Assembly (NCBI RefSeq): GCF_024586455.1
Contig: NC_065921.1
Location: forward strand, 88,720,061-88,784,060
Direction of reading: 5' to 3'
DNA: 64,000 nt
Origin: Bactrocera neohumeralis
Taxonomy: Eukaryota > Arthropoda > Insecta > Diptera > Tephritidae
The translations under genes and the position numbers were made by a program. Positions 22,740-35,407 of the stretch are shown here, one piece after another (position 1 is the stretch's first letter; each line of letters starts with the position of its first letter). Under the pieces are notes generated by a model, which saw only the letters and a program-made list of their open reading frames with translations, was not told where the DNA came from and did no database searches.

Positions 22740-25250
22740 TGCGGCCGTTTGACCAACCTGGTTAGCTTGCAGGTTGACTGACGCGTTGTTGCTTAAGCGT
22801 TTTTGTCATGTTCAGCGCGGCTGGCAGCGGGCAGTTGACTTGATTTGGTGCTGCGGAAAACCGCAGATGCCGGTGCGGCTTTGTTGTTACTCGAGTGTTA
22901 GCAGAAGAAGCAGAATATACGCAGTGACGATGGCGGCAATTAACGCAACACACACGTTGTCGCTGATCTGAGAAGAAGTGCAGAAAAAATACCAACGAAA
23001 ACACCGAAAAAAATATAGAAGCTGCACGAAATGCACGCGCACTCTTCTGGCTACAAGACACAAACGCGGCGACGGCGGAGGGCCGCTAAAATATTGCGGC
23101 TATTGCGACGCGGCCGGGTATTGGCGTTCGACGAGCGTCCCCTGAAAGTGAAAGCGCTGTTGGCGTGGTCGCTAATTATTTCATTGTTGTCGTTGTTGTT
23201 GGGCAACGCAACGTTATCGCATCTGAAGCATATTATACCATCCGCACAGATGTATTTGGCTTTTTATTGTCTTACCTTTCATATACATTAAAATATATTG
23301 TTCACAGTGTTTGTTTTTGTGGCATTGTATAAGTCTATTTAGCGGCTTGGAATGCGTACATTTGCAAGTTAAATTACGCTGCGCACGAAAACTAATCTAA
23401 ATAGCTGCAGATCTGCACGCCGCGCGCCTCTTGCTCGCCGCACTTGCGCGCGCTTTGCGCACTGCGTTCGTGCAGTTTGCTGGAAAAACGGGTCCGCTGG
23501 AGCTGGGCCCACGCGCAAACAACTTCGGGGTGTTTTGGAATTCAATTAACAGCTCGAGAAAATGACAGACGCCGTGCCAACGGAAACGTCAGCGCTGCGC
23601 GGCGGCCGCGGCGTTGTCGACGGCGCAGGTGCGTACGCAAAAAGCGCAAAACAGAATTTGTAAAAATATGTTATGAAGAGATCTTTGAAATTATTAAAAA
23701 GATTATAAAGATAGCGACAATACCTGCTTGTTGACGCTAAAAATAGTCTATTATGAATAACTTATGAACTGTTTTACATAGGTGACCCGAATAAAAGTAG
23801 AAAAAATAAAGCGGCAGCACAATTTAAGCGGCATATGTGACTATCACGCGCTGTGGGTTTGAGTCTCACTCGCACAATAAATGATCTGCGTATGAACAAA
23901 ACTATAAATTTGTTGACATTTCAACTGAATTCTCAAAGAGCTCTAAAATCTATAAAGTTTCGGGGAAATAAAAAGTTCACGAAGCCTTTTTTACTCTGTT
24001 CCCACGAGAATCGGGTCTAAGTAAGCGGATTGGACACGGAATTCCAGCCGGCCAAGGGCTGTCAACTTGACACCATGCCTCGAAATTACTTCAGAAATAT
24101 TCTCTGCCGCTGCAACAACAATCACAACTTATTTATTTCTTTGCAACTTCTTAAGCCACTAATCCAACATATGCTGGCAGTGTTCGATAAAATAGAGACT
24201 CAAAATTTACTGCAAGTCATCGTGATTTCATTATATAACTTTCTATATGTATATATTCACACAACAACACTAACAGTTTAACAGTTTAAAATTGTTTCGC
24301 GTTGAATTTTAGCACTCTGCTGCTGCGCTGTTGATCTGCTCAATTTGCATATTGGCGTTAAATCAGCAACTCATAACAAAATTTGCATGCCAAACTCGGC
24401 AAGACAGAGGTCTCACTGAACGCCTATCGAGACACTCGAATGCCTTTTAACAAAATTTGTCTTATAATTTATTTATATTGTTCATTTATTCGATTTTCGC
24501 CTCGCGCTTTCATTGTTTATTTGTCAGCTCACAATTTAATTGCTTGCGCACATCAAAGGGCATTCGACGCAATCTGTCACCCGCATCTACGCACAACGGC
24601 CATCACTGAACTTTCACCGAGTCCCGCCCTTTACGCCGTTAATCTGTAAGTCGTGGACGAAGTGCCGTGTGTGAGTGCGTGTGCTCAGTGCGTACGCAGG
24701 TCAATGCGTGACGAGCCTCAAGCAGAATCAAAAGTGCGTATATCGCGTGAATTGAGCGTTCGGAATCAGTGTTGCTGTCGATATGCATATATCTGACCGT
24801 TTCACTTGCACCTCTTATGCGTCTTTTTGATGGAAAATATATAAATGTTGGAATTACCACAATTTTGTAAGAGTTTAGGAGTCACTCATACTTTTGGCTA
24901 CAGTGTTCGCAAATTCTTTGAGCCGCTTGACATTATGTTCACAAGATATTATCTTAGTTTTTTCGTACATCAAAAGGTGACCGATCAAAAGCTCTATGGT
25001 ATATCCATTTGGAACTAACCCGTATTCATGTCCTGTCAAAGGCTTTCACCGCAAAACCGTTACCACAATATAATTGTTTCCTCAGATTTCAAATTTAATT
25101 AGCTTTTTTTTTAATAAACAAGTTCACTTTATTTTCGACTTAAGTAGGTCAATTAGTTGACGACTAACGGTTACGAACACTTTGAGAATCAAAGTAAGAC
25201 TAAATACCATCATAATGCATCTGTTGCAAAAACGTATTTCTTTGCCGGCG
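22740..25250. other. Intergenic region upstream of P450-1
   Basis: This probably contains the P450-1 promoter (minus strand; overlapping TCAGTC initiator-like motifs near 22715-22730). An 86-codon open frame beginning with a true ATG at 23031 is discussed under findings. The rest shows no domains. Confidence 0.4.
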
Positions 25251-25640
25251 CTTTAGATCTTGTTTAATGTTGTCTCACAGTGTGTCAATACGGAACAAGT
25301 TATGGCAGTAGTTGCAGAATTAAGTTTGGTTGATACTTTCGTACACAGCAGTATCGCCGGAAAGGGTGATGAGGTGGCTGGGAGCGCACATTTTCTTCAA
25401 TTTCATCCAATTGAATGCCAGTCGGTTTTCCGTTGTCTGCTTGCATTCTGGCGCTGCATCTTTGAACCTCCTGCGAGCTTGCTATATGCTGGACAACAAA
25501 GAATTTGTGGGATTGGGAAAGTAGAATGTCCAGGATTAACCGTAAGAGGTTCATTGAACTAATGACCCTTAATAAAGTCAATCTCGCCACAATGGTAGGT
25601 GTTCTGTTTGGGCACTGTCCAATAGGTTTAAACACGGTGT
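25250..25640 (+). mobile_element. Fragment of a Jockey-type non-LTR retrotransposon (C-terminal region)
   Basis: Near 25550-25635 a translated stretch reads RFIELMTLNKVNLATM then VGVLFGHCPIG, which matches the post-RNase H region of Jockey-clade ORF2 proteins (a conserved VGVLTGHC-like segment). Upstream frames are short and broken. No ends were identified. Confidence 0.5.
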
Positions 25641-25744
25641 AGCTAAATATTCTGTCGTACGATCTTTTTCAAAGCAGTATGGAGGAAGGAGATACCCGGC
25701 TTTTGCCAGACCGAGATGGAAATGTCTTGATAGACACACGTCTC

Positions 25745-25972
25745 TGTTGCAGATTTACCGAGCTTCATACAGAACTTCATCGCGTAACTCTGCTCTAACG
25801 AACGCTGCATTTTCGGCTTGCACCACTCACAAGTCGCGCGAAAATGTTTATTCTGACTCTCCAGGTGCTCGAAGACAACTTACCAGCCGCTCGCCTCCGA
25901 ATCCAGTCGGTCCACGCACGCTCCGAAGTACGGTCGCGGTGGAAGAAAATCAGTTCTATTACTTTCCTGTAT
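25745..25972. mobile_element. Terminal fragment of a mariner element with inverted repeat
   Basis: The interior (GCTCTAACGAACGCTGCATT, GGCTTGCACCACTC, AATCCAGTCG) matches 54684-54890, next to a mariner transposase fragment. The outer edge, in reverse complement TATACAGGAAAGTAATAG, matches the end at ~54077 (TATACAGG then GAAAGTAATAGG). It therefore carries an intact-looking inverted end without the transposase. Confidence 0.7.
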
Positions 25973-26019
25973 AACCGCCTTAATAAATTTAAAGTAAGTT
26001 AAAAACGCTTCGTCGAGTT

Positions 26020-26190
26020 ATGAGAATCTGGTGATCCACTTTTAGCAGAGTATGGAAAACACAAAGTACGAATATCAGACCAAGTAAGATCACTTTAAAA
26101 TCGCTGGATCGAAACCAGTTTTAAACCCATAGTCCCTCATGCAAAGTTGTTTAGAGGATCCGTAGAATACAAGTATTTCCCGCATCCTCG
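26020..26190. repeat. Diverged dispersed repeat, copy 2
   Basis: This is the partner of the repeat at 1785-2065. The alignable core is 26094-26180 (AAAATCGCTGGATCGAAACC, then CCCATAGTCC, then TATTTCCCGCAT). Same orientation as copy 1. Confidence 0.5.
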
Positions 26191-27585
26191 AGCTGCCTTA
26201 ATGTGCATATACAATATTTGTTGACCATTGCAATATTTCCTATATTTTTCTGATTCGTTCCACTGTACTCTGCGTTGCTTGCTGCGGGAAACGTTTCACT
26301 GCGTTCATTGGCAGAGTTGCTTGGCTTGTTACGTTACGCTTCGCTGCGGCCGCAAATATCGCTTACCAAGGCTGCATGGGTAGAATTAGTTGGTCGAATG
26401 GGAATGAAAGCAACGCTCCTCAGCAGCTGCAATGCTTCAATGAAGTTACTAAAAGGTGCAATTTGCCAATCAACTTTATTACACGCGCCCGTATTGTTAT
26501 TGTAAAGCGGTGTATCACCAGTCTAGTGCTTGTTGTAGCACAATGTACATAGAGGATGTCATAAAACAATGTTCGACATATGTACGTTGGCGCTGAGTGT
26601 ACTGCACATCCGAGTACATATGTAAAAGTCCCTCAAACAAATTTGGTAATAAAGCATTTAATTCGGTATTTATACAGTTATGCTGATATAAACTTATATT
26701 TTATAGCCGACAATAAAATAAAGTCAATAAAAAGTGAAACTAAGATAGCAGAGCCTTAGAGCAGTTTGTAGGCTTGCTGTTGCTGCTGCAGGCTGTCGCT
26801 GCCTATTTGACTTTTTGCTCGAACGCATCAACAGACTAATTGCTGGCTGTTATTGCCGGCAACGGAGCGTTTTGGCTTTCTTTCGAGCAAACACAGCACA
26901 CCAAGCGAACGCTCGCCGATCTGACCCGCTCGTTCGCGTTTGCGGTGCTGCTTAAGTTGTAGCTCGAGCACTTATGTTGTCCAGCTGTCAGCTGTAATCC
27001 ATCAGCTGAGCGAAAGAAAGTTGTTGTTTTGCGGTTTTCGTGGCTTGCATTGTTGTTGTACATATTTACGCGTGCGCCATGAATTGCAATTCTTACGCCA
27101 TTATATACCAGCAATTTTTTGTTGTTTTGTTGTGCTGCAGCTCATTGCTTTAAATACGGCGTGCCGTGCGCGCTTGTTTGGAGTTTACACTTGCAAATGA
27201 GTAGAGTCACCTTGACCAGCTGTGAACCTCGCCATCATCACTTAATTGAAACGTGTGCTATTAGCAATATGCTCGTAATTTACTTGCAATGTTCGGGCTT
27301 TGAAAGTGAAATGTGAGACTTAAAAATTACATTCGCATGTAGTTTGTGAAATGCTGCGTGGAGAGCAGATTGGGTTTGTTCCCACAATTGCCAACTTAAC
27401 TAAAAAAAATTGCTAAGCTACATTGCATAACAGATGATATATATGTATGTACTTATATGTAGGGCTAGGCTATGTGTTTATAATTTGTTTTTGTTTTTGT
27501 TTTCGTATTTTGGCGCTGACGATGATATATAGCTGTTGTATATAAACAAATGCAGTCGAGCAGGTACAATCTTCTATAAGAGCGT
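26191..27585. other. Intergenic, no gene recognised
   Basis: GC-balanced patches at 26275-26505 and 26780-27110 have open frames, but no start, domain or splice structure that I can support. The rest is AT-rich. Confidence 0.4.
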
Positions 27586-28060
27586 ACAACCTGCGGCGTA
27601 TGCCGATGATATTGATTTCATTGGCTTAAACACCCACGCCGTTGGTTCTGCTTTCTCCAGAGTGGATAAGGAAGCGAAGCAAATGGGACTACCAGCCCAG
27701 ACCCAGAACGAGGGCAAAACGAAATATCTCCTGTCACAAACAAACAGTCGTCGCACTTGTGACTTGGCTCCCACGTTCCTGTTGACAGCCATAACTTCGA
27801 AGTCGTAGATAATTTCGTCTATCTTGGAACCACAATGCGGAATAACTCTTGCCAACAGGTGCTACTTGGGACTAAGTAGGCAATTAAGAAGTAAGTCCTC
27901 TCTCGACGAACAAAGACCAAACTCTATTAGTGGTTCAAAAAGAACGTCACATATCTACAAAGCGCCTGGAGCCAGTCCAAACTTTATTGTGCTGCTTGAT
28001 ATCTACTCCAGGAATTTGGTAAGGCTCGGTGTAAGTACGGTAGTCAAGATGCTTTAACTT
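27585..28060 (+). mobile_element. Reverse transcriptase fragment of a non-LTR retrotransposon
   Basis: The frame at 27593-27740 contains the RT catalytic box YADDIDFIG followed by FSRVDKEAKQMG and KTKYLL, typical of insect non-LTR elements. Downstream remnants (EVVDNFVYLGT-type sequence, LANRC, LSRQLRSK) are in shifting frames. The same family occurs in reverse orientation at 37.6-38.5 kb. It is 5' and 3' truncated and broken. Confidence 0.8.
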
Positions 28061-28325
28061 TAGTCTGGCGAAAGTTGGACATCAAAGTAGAAACTAAACA
28101 TTTTCTTCTTTCCATCATCTTTCCGGCAACTTTGACCAGCTGCGTCCTCCAAAAACTTAGCCTCGCGCGTGAGAGCCAATTGGATGTCCAGTTAGTACAC
28201 GTATCATTGCGGGCATGTGAATCTTTGTAATAGGTTTTAGTTCCATGGCCCCATTGCGTTTCACCCTAAGCTAGAAGGCCTTCGCAACTCCCCTATTGTT
28301 TGTTCCTGACTGATTCTTGCTGAGC

Positions 28326-28565
28326 TCATGCGAGGCCCACAGATCCAGAGCCCGAGTGCACGACTACAGGAGGACACCTGCTAGTTCGCAACCTAATGGG
28401 AATTGTGTATGAGTGTCTTTTTAGCGAGCTCATCGTTTTACAGTTTCCGACGATTCCGCTATGGCCAGGTATACAGACAAGTTTAATATGGAAGTAGCTT
28501 GATGCTACTGCTAGTGAAGTCATGCACTCATTGACTGGCTTTAGGTTCAGTGTTAGCGAGTACAA
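28326..28565 (-). mobile_element. RNase H fragment of a Jockey/R1-type non-LTR retrotransposon
   Basis: The minus-strand translation includes MTSLAVASSYFHIKLV then PGHSGIVGN, the characteristic end of the RNase H domain in these elements (WVPGHxxIxGN). A sister fragment lies at 33540-34000. No other parts of the element are adjacent. Confidence 0.75.
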
Positions 28566-29077
28566 GACCTGTATAGCTCTATGCTATAGGTCAGCTGGAA
28601 AGACATTACAGTGGTCTTGCCAAAAAAAAATCAGTTGTAACAAAGATTATTTTCTCTAAACGTAAAGACAATGACTTGACGATGCTGCCGAGAATAAATA
28701 GTCAGAAAACTGTAATAATAGTATGTCATTTATTTACATTTCTTATTAACATTGTTGTTGTAACTGATACAAACTGTCTCTACACTTAAATCTAAGTCAA
28801 TACTGCTCGGCAGTGGAATGCTCACCGCCTCTAACTAGACTCTCGGATACTGTTGTTCCATACAAACAGTTGTTTAACCTCCTAATTAAAGCATTTCAAA
28901 TAAAAAAATCGAAATTAATAACCATATAACACTGCATTCCTCCTCAAAACTCAAGGTGTGTTATTTCAAGGCTTAAATCGGCGTAGGCATAAATAAATAT
29001 TTACAATAATGCTCATTTTCTGCTACTAAGGGACCCTGTAAAAACGTAAAATAACCTTATAATGACATGGCATACGG
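28566..29077. other. Intergenic, AT-rich
   Basis: It lies downstream of P450-2 (minus strand) and includes its 3' flank. No further feature seen. Confidence 0.5.
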
Positions 29078-30718
29078 CTAAATGACCACTTCAGCCTCCC
29101 TGCCCTCTGGCTCTTCATTGAGCGGATCCACACGCAGTCTAATCACATTCTGTGGTTTGACCATCAAACGCGTGCGATCCACACTGAAGTGGTAACGCGT
29201 GATCAATTGTGCTATCAGTAGGCGCATCATAAGCTGCGCGAAGTGCAGACCAATGCAGCTGCGCGGACCCTCGCCAAAGCCCAACCACATACAGATGTCG
29301 CGTCGCTTGTTGTCACCGCGACCGAAGCGTTCCGGTTTGAATATGAACGGCTCGGGATAGTATTCGGCATCGTTGTGTATGGCATGTGTCGGTACTATGA
29401 TGAACATATTTTTGGGTAGCGTATATTTGTTGTTGTTCGGTACGGGGAAGTCGGTGAGTGTGCGTCGTATTAGATAGGGTACAATAGGGTGCATGCGTAT
29501 GGTCTCTGAAAATGAGAGAATAAATGAATTTTATTCCCTGTTGATGTATACAGTAGGCAACTCACCTGATATGACTTGACCCAGAAACTTGAGCTCACGT
29601 ATGCAGTCGTACGAGAGCTCCTTGTTGTGGCGTTGCAAAGCTTCTTCCACCTCGTCACGCAACTGCTGCTGTATGGGTTCATTTAAAGCCAACTCATATA
29701 AGACATATGTAATAGTGTGTGTGGTAGGACGTAAGCCGGCTTTAAGAAACGTAATAGCATGCGCTGCCAACTCGTCCATTAAGTGTTCCCTAAGCTCTTT
29801 CATTGTTTGATCTTGCACTTCGTGCGTACTCAATTCCTGCTGCATTAAGTTGATCAGCAGTTGGAGATAGTCCTTCTTTTCGATGCCACTCTTTTCGCGC
29901 TCCGTGACTACTTCGTCGATGAGCCCTATGAAATAGTCTTCTACCACCTTACAGGTAGTGCGCAGCTTGAGTTTCTTACTTAACCGCGGGTAGCGGCGTA
30001 AAACAGCATTCGCAAACTCACTATGACGTGATGTCGTACTTTCCAGCTGAGTCATATCATCGAAAACATCGAGCGGATATTTCTGCTGGCGTTGCGCGTT
30101 CAAATCGAATATACACGCTGCCAAACTGGCTAACACATAGCGGCGCATTTGTGTACGTATTTCAATGTAACCGCTGTGTGCGCGCTCATCTCGTACCAGC
30201 TGATCAAAACCATTCAGCCACTCGGCGGACGAATCGCGCAAGCCATCGTACAGGTAGCGCATTTCATCTTTGCCGAAGATCGGCTCTAGTCGCAAACGCA
30301 TCTCTTTCCACTCGCTACCGCGTCGGCTATACAAATCGGCAGAGAGCGGATCGTCTTTGCTGTTGTGGTAGATGCCGCGATCGTTGAAATTCGAGAAGTT
30401 CTTGATCAGTATCTGCATAATCAATTCGCGGTCGAGTATGAGTGCACGCGGCTGCAGGTGACGATAGAAACCGCAAAATGGACTTCGTCCCTTGAAAGTG
30501 CGATACAGTGAATCATAGTGCTCCAGCTCCTCCCATTCCAGTGTCGGCCGCAAACCGAGCAAGCGCTGCAGTATTTCAAATTCAGGTGCGGGCGCTTCGA
30601 AGGGCACCTGATGCCAGCGCCAGTAGTTGCGCTTGTAGCAGATGAGTATGAGTGGCGTAATGACGAAAATGACGAGCACGGCTAGCACAACACCAACAAT
30701 TAACCAAACCCACCACAT
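29078..30718 (-). CDS. Divergent cytochrome P450, CYP6/CYP3-clan (P450-2), atypical I-helix
   Basis: Exons 30718-29566 and 29505-29078 (60-nt phase-1 intron) encode 526 aa. The ATG at 30718 opens on a membrane anchor (VWLIVGVVLAVLVIFVITPL). Motifs: DRGIYHNSKDDPL, shared with the CYP6 array; the K-helix ETIR at 385-388; KPERF; and the heme loop GFGEGPRSCIG with Cys468. The I-helix reads FLKAGLRPTTHT: the acid and threonine of the canonical AGxET are missing, so proton delivery for oxygen activation is probably altered. Function unknown; it could act by an unusual chemistry or on a specialised endogenous substrate. Drosophila has a divergent P450 (Cyp317a1) in the equivalent cluster, but I cannot establish orthology. 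The frame is fully open, so it does not look like a pseudogene. Confidence 0.88.
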
Positions 30719-33530
30719 TTTCTCTGCTGTTTTGCTGTTTTATTTGTAAATACGTTGGAGTTTCAGCTGTTCGTTTGCCCTTTTCAAGGCCACATTGGCA
30801 CGTAGTCACTGGACAGCAAAACGCACGAGCGAATAACGCGCTAATTTACTTAAAATATATGTACTTTTTGCTATCTAGTTACACACATGCGCCTCACCCC
30901 GACACCGCCGGCACCTGTTATTTTCGCTTAATACTGAAGTGCTAAACACTTGACTGTCGGTAAGTATTTTACGCTGCCGCTCAACGCGCCTTTCAACCGC
31001 TTACTAAGCGTTTCGATTACCTCAGTACTTTAGTTACTCGTACTCCGCGTTGCTCTCGCGCTACGCTTTTCCGACGGAGTCAATTGTGGAGCTTTTTCCG
31101 TTCGCCCATGCTCGCCATATACGCTTTATAACATTTTTATTATCGTCACTATCGGTGAGCGATTTTTTAATTGCTTTCTTTAGGCGCGCTGCGCTCGGGT
31201 TGCAGCAGGTGTCAGAAGGGGTTCTACTGGGAGTTCGCGTCGGCAGAGGAGGCAGCAATTATTCAAACATTTCGTTACGTCACACAGTGCGGTTGTTGTA
31301 GTGGCGAACATGGGAAGACAAAGCGCAACCGACGCGCTAACTCACGGTATATTTAGACTGCTCAATACCAAGTGAGTTTCCGCTTTTGGGCTTAACAAAA
31401 ATGCAGTAAACCGTAAGCGTTACAGTGGCGCTGCACTACCGGTCGACAACGGAACGACGTTTGCACTTCCTCTAATGCATTTGAGTACACGTGTAAGTGT
31501 CTGTTTGCGCTGGAAACTTAGCATTCTACTCGTTTGTCGCAACGCAATAAATTCTCATAGCGCGCAGCATCCGCGCCAATGTTAAACTGGCAACATTGTG
31601 TGCACTAAAGCAGCCAATAACTCTCGCGCCACCGAACGCTTCGAATGCGCTTTGTTTTATTGACATTTTTCTAACAAATGCCATTTATTTGTATAACTAT
31701 TTCGTATACGTTTGTTTGCATCATTCAAGCTGCTCGGCGATAATTTTATTTATTGCCCGCGCTTTGGCGCAGCTCAGAGCGTGTGACTAAGCGGTCGTGG
31801 GTGCAGATAGACCGGTATATTGCATGCCAGTCAGCGCCGATATATAAAGTTGTTTCGACTTGTTTGACACTCGACGATTTGTGTGTGTCTGTGTGTGTAA
31901 TTACCGGCATTAACTAGCATGTAATATGCTTATATTATACATTTATTAGTAAAACAAATATTATTTACGGGGTACTGCTCAGATAATGCCTAGAATTGAG
32001 TGGTGTTTGGTAAGTGGCGGTATAAAATCAACACTGGAGCGTATAATAAGCACTATCTTATCAAAGTTTGAAGCGATAAAAATGAAAGTAAATCAGCGCC
32101 AAACTTTGCGATAAAACCCGAAAGATTAGATTTGTGTTACTTCAGTCTCAGCAGTACTTTGGGTCTACATAGTTTACTAATAAAAGCGTTGTTTTGCTTT
32201 TCCAATCATATAAATTTTATTTGCAGCCCTAACCCGAACCATTCTGGAGAACTAGCAGGAATAGAAATACGTAGAGTAACTCTCTCGACGCGTGAGTTCC
32301 CACTCACAAATAACAATAAACAAATTTCTGCCTTTGCAAAGCACTTTCATTTGCTCACGCTTTTCATTTAGCTTAGTGTGGCTCACAACGCGTTAATTAT
32401 AGTTAGAAACATACCTACTTACTTACCGTTTCACACTGCTAAAACTGTGTAGAAGAGACTTAAATGTCTTATCACTCCCAAGAAGTAATACTTAATCAGA
32501 TGGTTCCGTGGGAGAGTCTGGAGTTGGGAGTAGGTTAGGTTTAGCAGATTAAAGTTCCGCACTCCGGCAATTGATGCCTCCAAAACCTAATTTCTTAATT
32601 ATAATCCGGATGTACTAAGGATTATAATTGAGAAATCTGTTTTTGCCATTCGCACAGTCGGCTACTCGATCAACGATAGGCTCGATTATGGATCAGCTGT
32701 TAAGCTTGCTTGTGTTCTTTAGTTGGTACTTTTTCTAATGATTGAAATTCTTCAGCTGATTGCTATTTTATTTAGGCACACAACAAAATTTACAGCACGG
32801 ACAACAACCTGAAGAGTTGTATTGCAGTTTCAACTCGATTTGAATTCGATTATTATTAATGTAGTAAAATAAGATTTCTATTTTGTATGGGAAATCGATC
32901 TAAGTTAGCGCTTTAATTGAGCAAATGCCGGCTTAATAATAAATTAACTGCTGTGCAAAAAGACTGTTAACCGTATTAATGGGATATCCGCATACTCTCT
33001 TGCACGAACTCAATTCGATAACTTTGTTGTTGCTTTTAGATGTAATTTTTTTGTGCAAGAAAGCAGAAGCGGGCAGAAAAATGGCGAATCGAAGACAACT
33101 ATTATATCATACCAGTGTTTAATTTCTCTCGTAAGTTATATTAACATCCCGAAACGTTCCGAACACTGTCGGGATTGCGTTTCTATGTATACAGAAGAAC
33201 ACTTAGCAATGAATTTGTAATCAGTGCTTATCATTTTGATACAAATCGCTTCTAAGCAGGCTTATAGGTACCTTGTGCGAGTATTGCACATTTTCATTTG
33301 CCGATAATTTTGAAGTGGGACAGAAGAAGTTGACTAAAGAATATTGAATGTGATAAAAGTTTCAGTTACGAAGTGCAGGCAAATGCCCATTACTTATCTT
33401 ATATAAATTACAATAACAAAATATTAAGCATCTGTCATCGTTAGGAAAATAAAGGATAAATTTTGAGTTATTTGCACTTTAGCTTATCTTGATTTTTAAC
33501 AATTCGTTGGAAATTTTGATCCATGATTAA
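30719..33530. other. Intergenic region between P450-2 and the plus-strand array
   Basis: Presumably this includes the P450-2 promoter (minus strand). Open frames at 31050-31301 and 31171-31356 lack domains. A near-perfect hairpin lies at 32591-32635 (arms TTTCTTAATTATAATCC and its partner, loop 11 nt). Otherwise AT-rich. Confidence 0.45.
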
Positions 33531-33539
33531 GCGATTTTC

Positions 33540-34000
33540 TGCTATACATGTCATGAGCTCGCTGACAGTGAGCTCAAAGCTGGTCAGGTAGTGCATGACA
33601 TCATTAGCTGTGGTATCAAGCTACTTCCATATTAAATTTGTTTGGTTGTTTGGCCAAAGCCGAATCGTCGGAAACTTTAAAGCCAATGAGCATGTTAGAA
33701 GGCCGCTTTTGAAAAATTCCATAAGGATGAGAAAGAGCAGGAGGGCGTAACTTGCCAAAATTACAGGGAGGAAAATTAAGTGGAAAAATTTAGGCAATTT
33801 CTCCTTCACTGTCCACTTGTCGCCAGACTAAGGTTAAAATGACTTGGTTGTCATTCCTTCTAGGAAGCCGGCAAATTGGCTGGGGTAGATATTAACCAGC
33901 TCAATAAATTTTGGGCTGATTTTAGGCGCTTTGTGGATATTCCCCGACTTTGTGATCCGTACTTAGGACATTATAACGGACAGGCGCCTTTAGCTTGAAA
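33540..34000 (+). mobile_element. Jockey/R1-type retrotransposon 3' fragment (RNase H and C-terminal Cys region)
   Basis: The plus-strand translation reads MTSLAVVSSYFHIKFVW then IVGNFKANEHVRR, the same RNase H end as at 28326-28565. It is followed after a gap by HCPLVARLRLKWLGCHSF in another frame, which resembles the C-terminal CPALARxRLxxLG region of these proteins. It is decayed and truncated. Confidence 0.65.
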
Positions 34001-34439
34001 TTATTCGTGAATATCCGCCTATTTACCTAACATAATTTTGTATTCTGTATATAAACAGATATGTATTTCGCCTCACCCTGTTTAAATAGCAGTCCTCGCA
34101 GTCAACGCAGTAATTTAATCTAGAGATGTACATATGTATATCTAACAGTGCGTGGCTAGTAGTTAATTATGATTGATTCTAATTGACCGTTTTGAGTGTA
34201 GTTATCTTAGATATCGTTTTGTGATTTACTTTTACAGCGAATACCACAAAAACAAAACAGTGCCGTGTTTCCCAAGAAATTTATAATCAATTGTGCCACA
34301 TATATATCCATATGTAGTTACATATATTTACTTATACATAAATTCTTCGTACACTCGCGCGTTCAGTGATAAGGCATGATAAGGCATAAGTTCCAGTGCG
34401 TAAAAAGTCAAACAAAGCAATTCGGCCGGTTTTTGTAGT

Positions 34440-34560
34440 GCATTACGGACATACATACGTACGTGTATATATATATGCATCCATACAACATTTCATGGAA
34501 ACATAGCATATGTATGTGTACATATATAAATGATATATGTATGTATATATATTTTTTTTT
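34440..34560. repeat. TA/CA-rich microsatellite
   Basis: Imperfect ACAT/GTATAT repeats dominate here. They explain the short open frames on both strands. Confidence 0.7.
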
Positions 34561-35221
34561 CTTGTATTTCGAAACGAAACTGGCTGATATCCGCGCAAAT
34601 ACCACGAGAGCCATGGCAAATGTGGGAAACGAGTATTTATTTAGCGAATAAGAGAAATAAAAAGAAGAAATTTATAAAGGTTTTATCAAACGAAGACCTT
34701 AAAGCGGGTGATATCAATGTAAATAATTATATTATGGCAAACTGAACGCAGACAACACTTTTAACTGAGGGATATGGCAGCAAAATTAATAGGGGCCTTT
34801 TCTATCATATTGATTGAAACAAGGGCTTAATAACGGTAAATAATGAGAGTGTCAGAACGATGTTACATACTCATGTGTAACTCTAAGAAAACAGAGTTTA
34901 AATGAGACTACGGAACAGTGCAAGCTTACAAATCTCTGTTTCAAATACTAGACTTCCATTGAACTTGAGTTTATGAAGAGAGCGGCACTCCGCATTCCCG
35001 CTGGAGATAATATATATATGACAGTTCAGAGCATAAAACTACACTCAATATACTCGCAATGCGTGATGTGTTTGCTGGGTTATTGCGAATTCTTTTACAA
35101 ATACTCGGACTTGTCATTGCACAATGGCCTTATCTACAGTACGATATAATTTTCTGTATGCCGACAGCCTATTTATGTTTATAAATAACTTAACCGATTT
35201 TTCATTGTCAGTTGTAAAGAG

Positions 35222-35256
35222 TATAAAGACCGCATCGCATCGACGTTATCATTTTG
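35222..35256 (+). promoter_or_regulatory. Candidate core promoter of P450-3
   Basis: TATAAAG at 35222 and an initiator match TCATTT at 35249 (A+1 at 35251) are spaced -29 to +1. This would give a 157-nt leader to the ATG at 35408. Confidence 0.5.
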
Positions 35257-35407
35257 CAATTTATGGTTTGCGATTCACAGAATTTCCAATTCTGTCGTGC
35301 TGTTCGCTTGCACTTAGCTCTCTTAGTTATTGTTTTTACTAAATAAGTTTTCACTCGTAAAACGCTTTGCTATTGATCAGTTGCTCGTTAGCCGGCGAAC
35401 TAAAAGA

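Noticed and set aside
26275..26505. 76-codon plus-strand frame with coding-like composition
   Set aside because: It starts with TTG, has no domain, splice partner or promoter, and is flanked by repeats.
29078..30718. Naming P450-2 as Cyp317a1
   Set aside because: Position in the cluster suggests it, but the sequence I recall for that gene does not match well enough. No symbol assigned.
34408..34745. Overlapping small open frames on both strands
   Set aside because: They arise from ATAC/GTAT microsatellite sequence.
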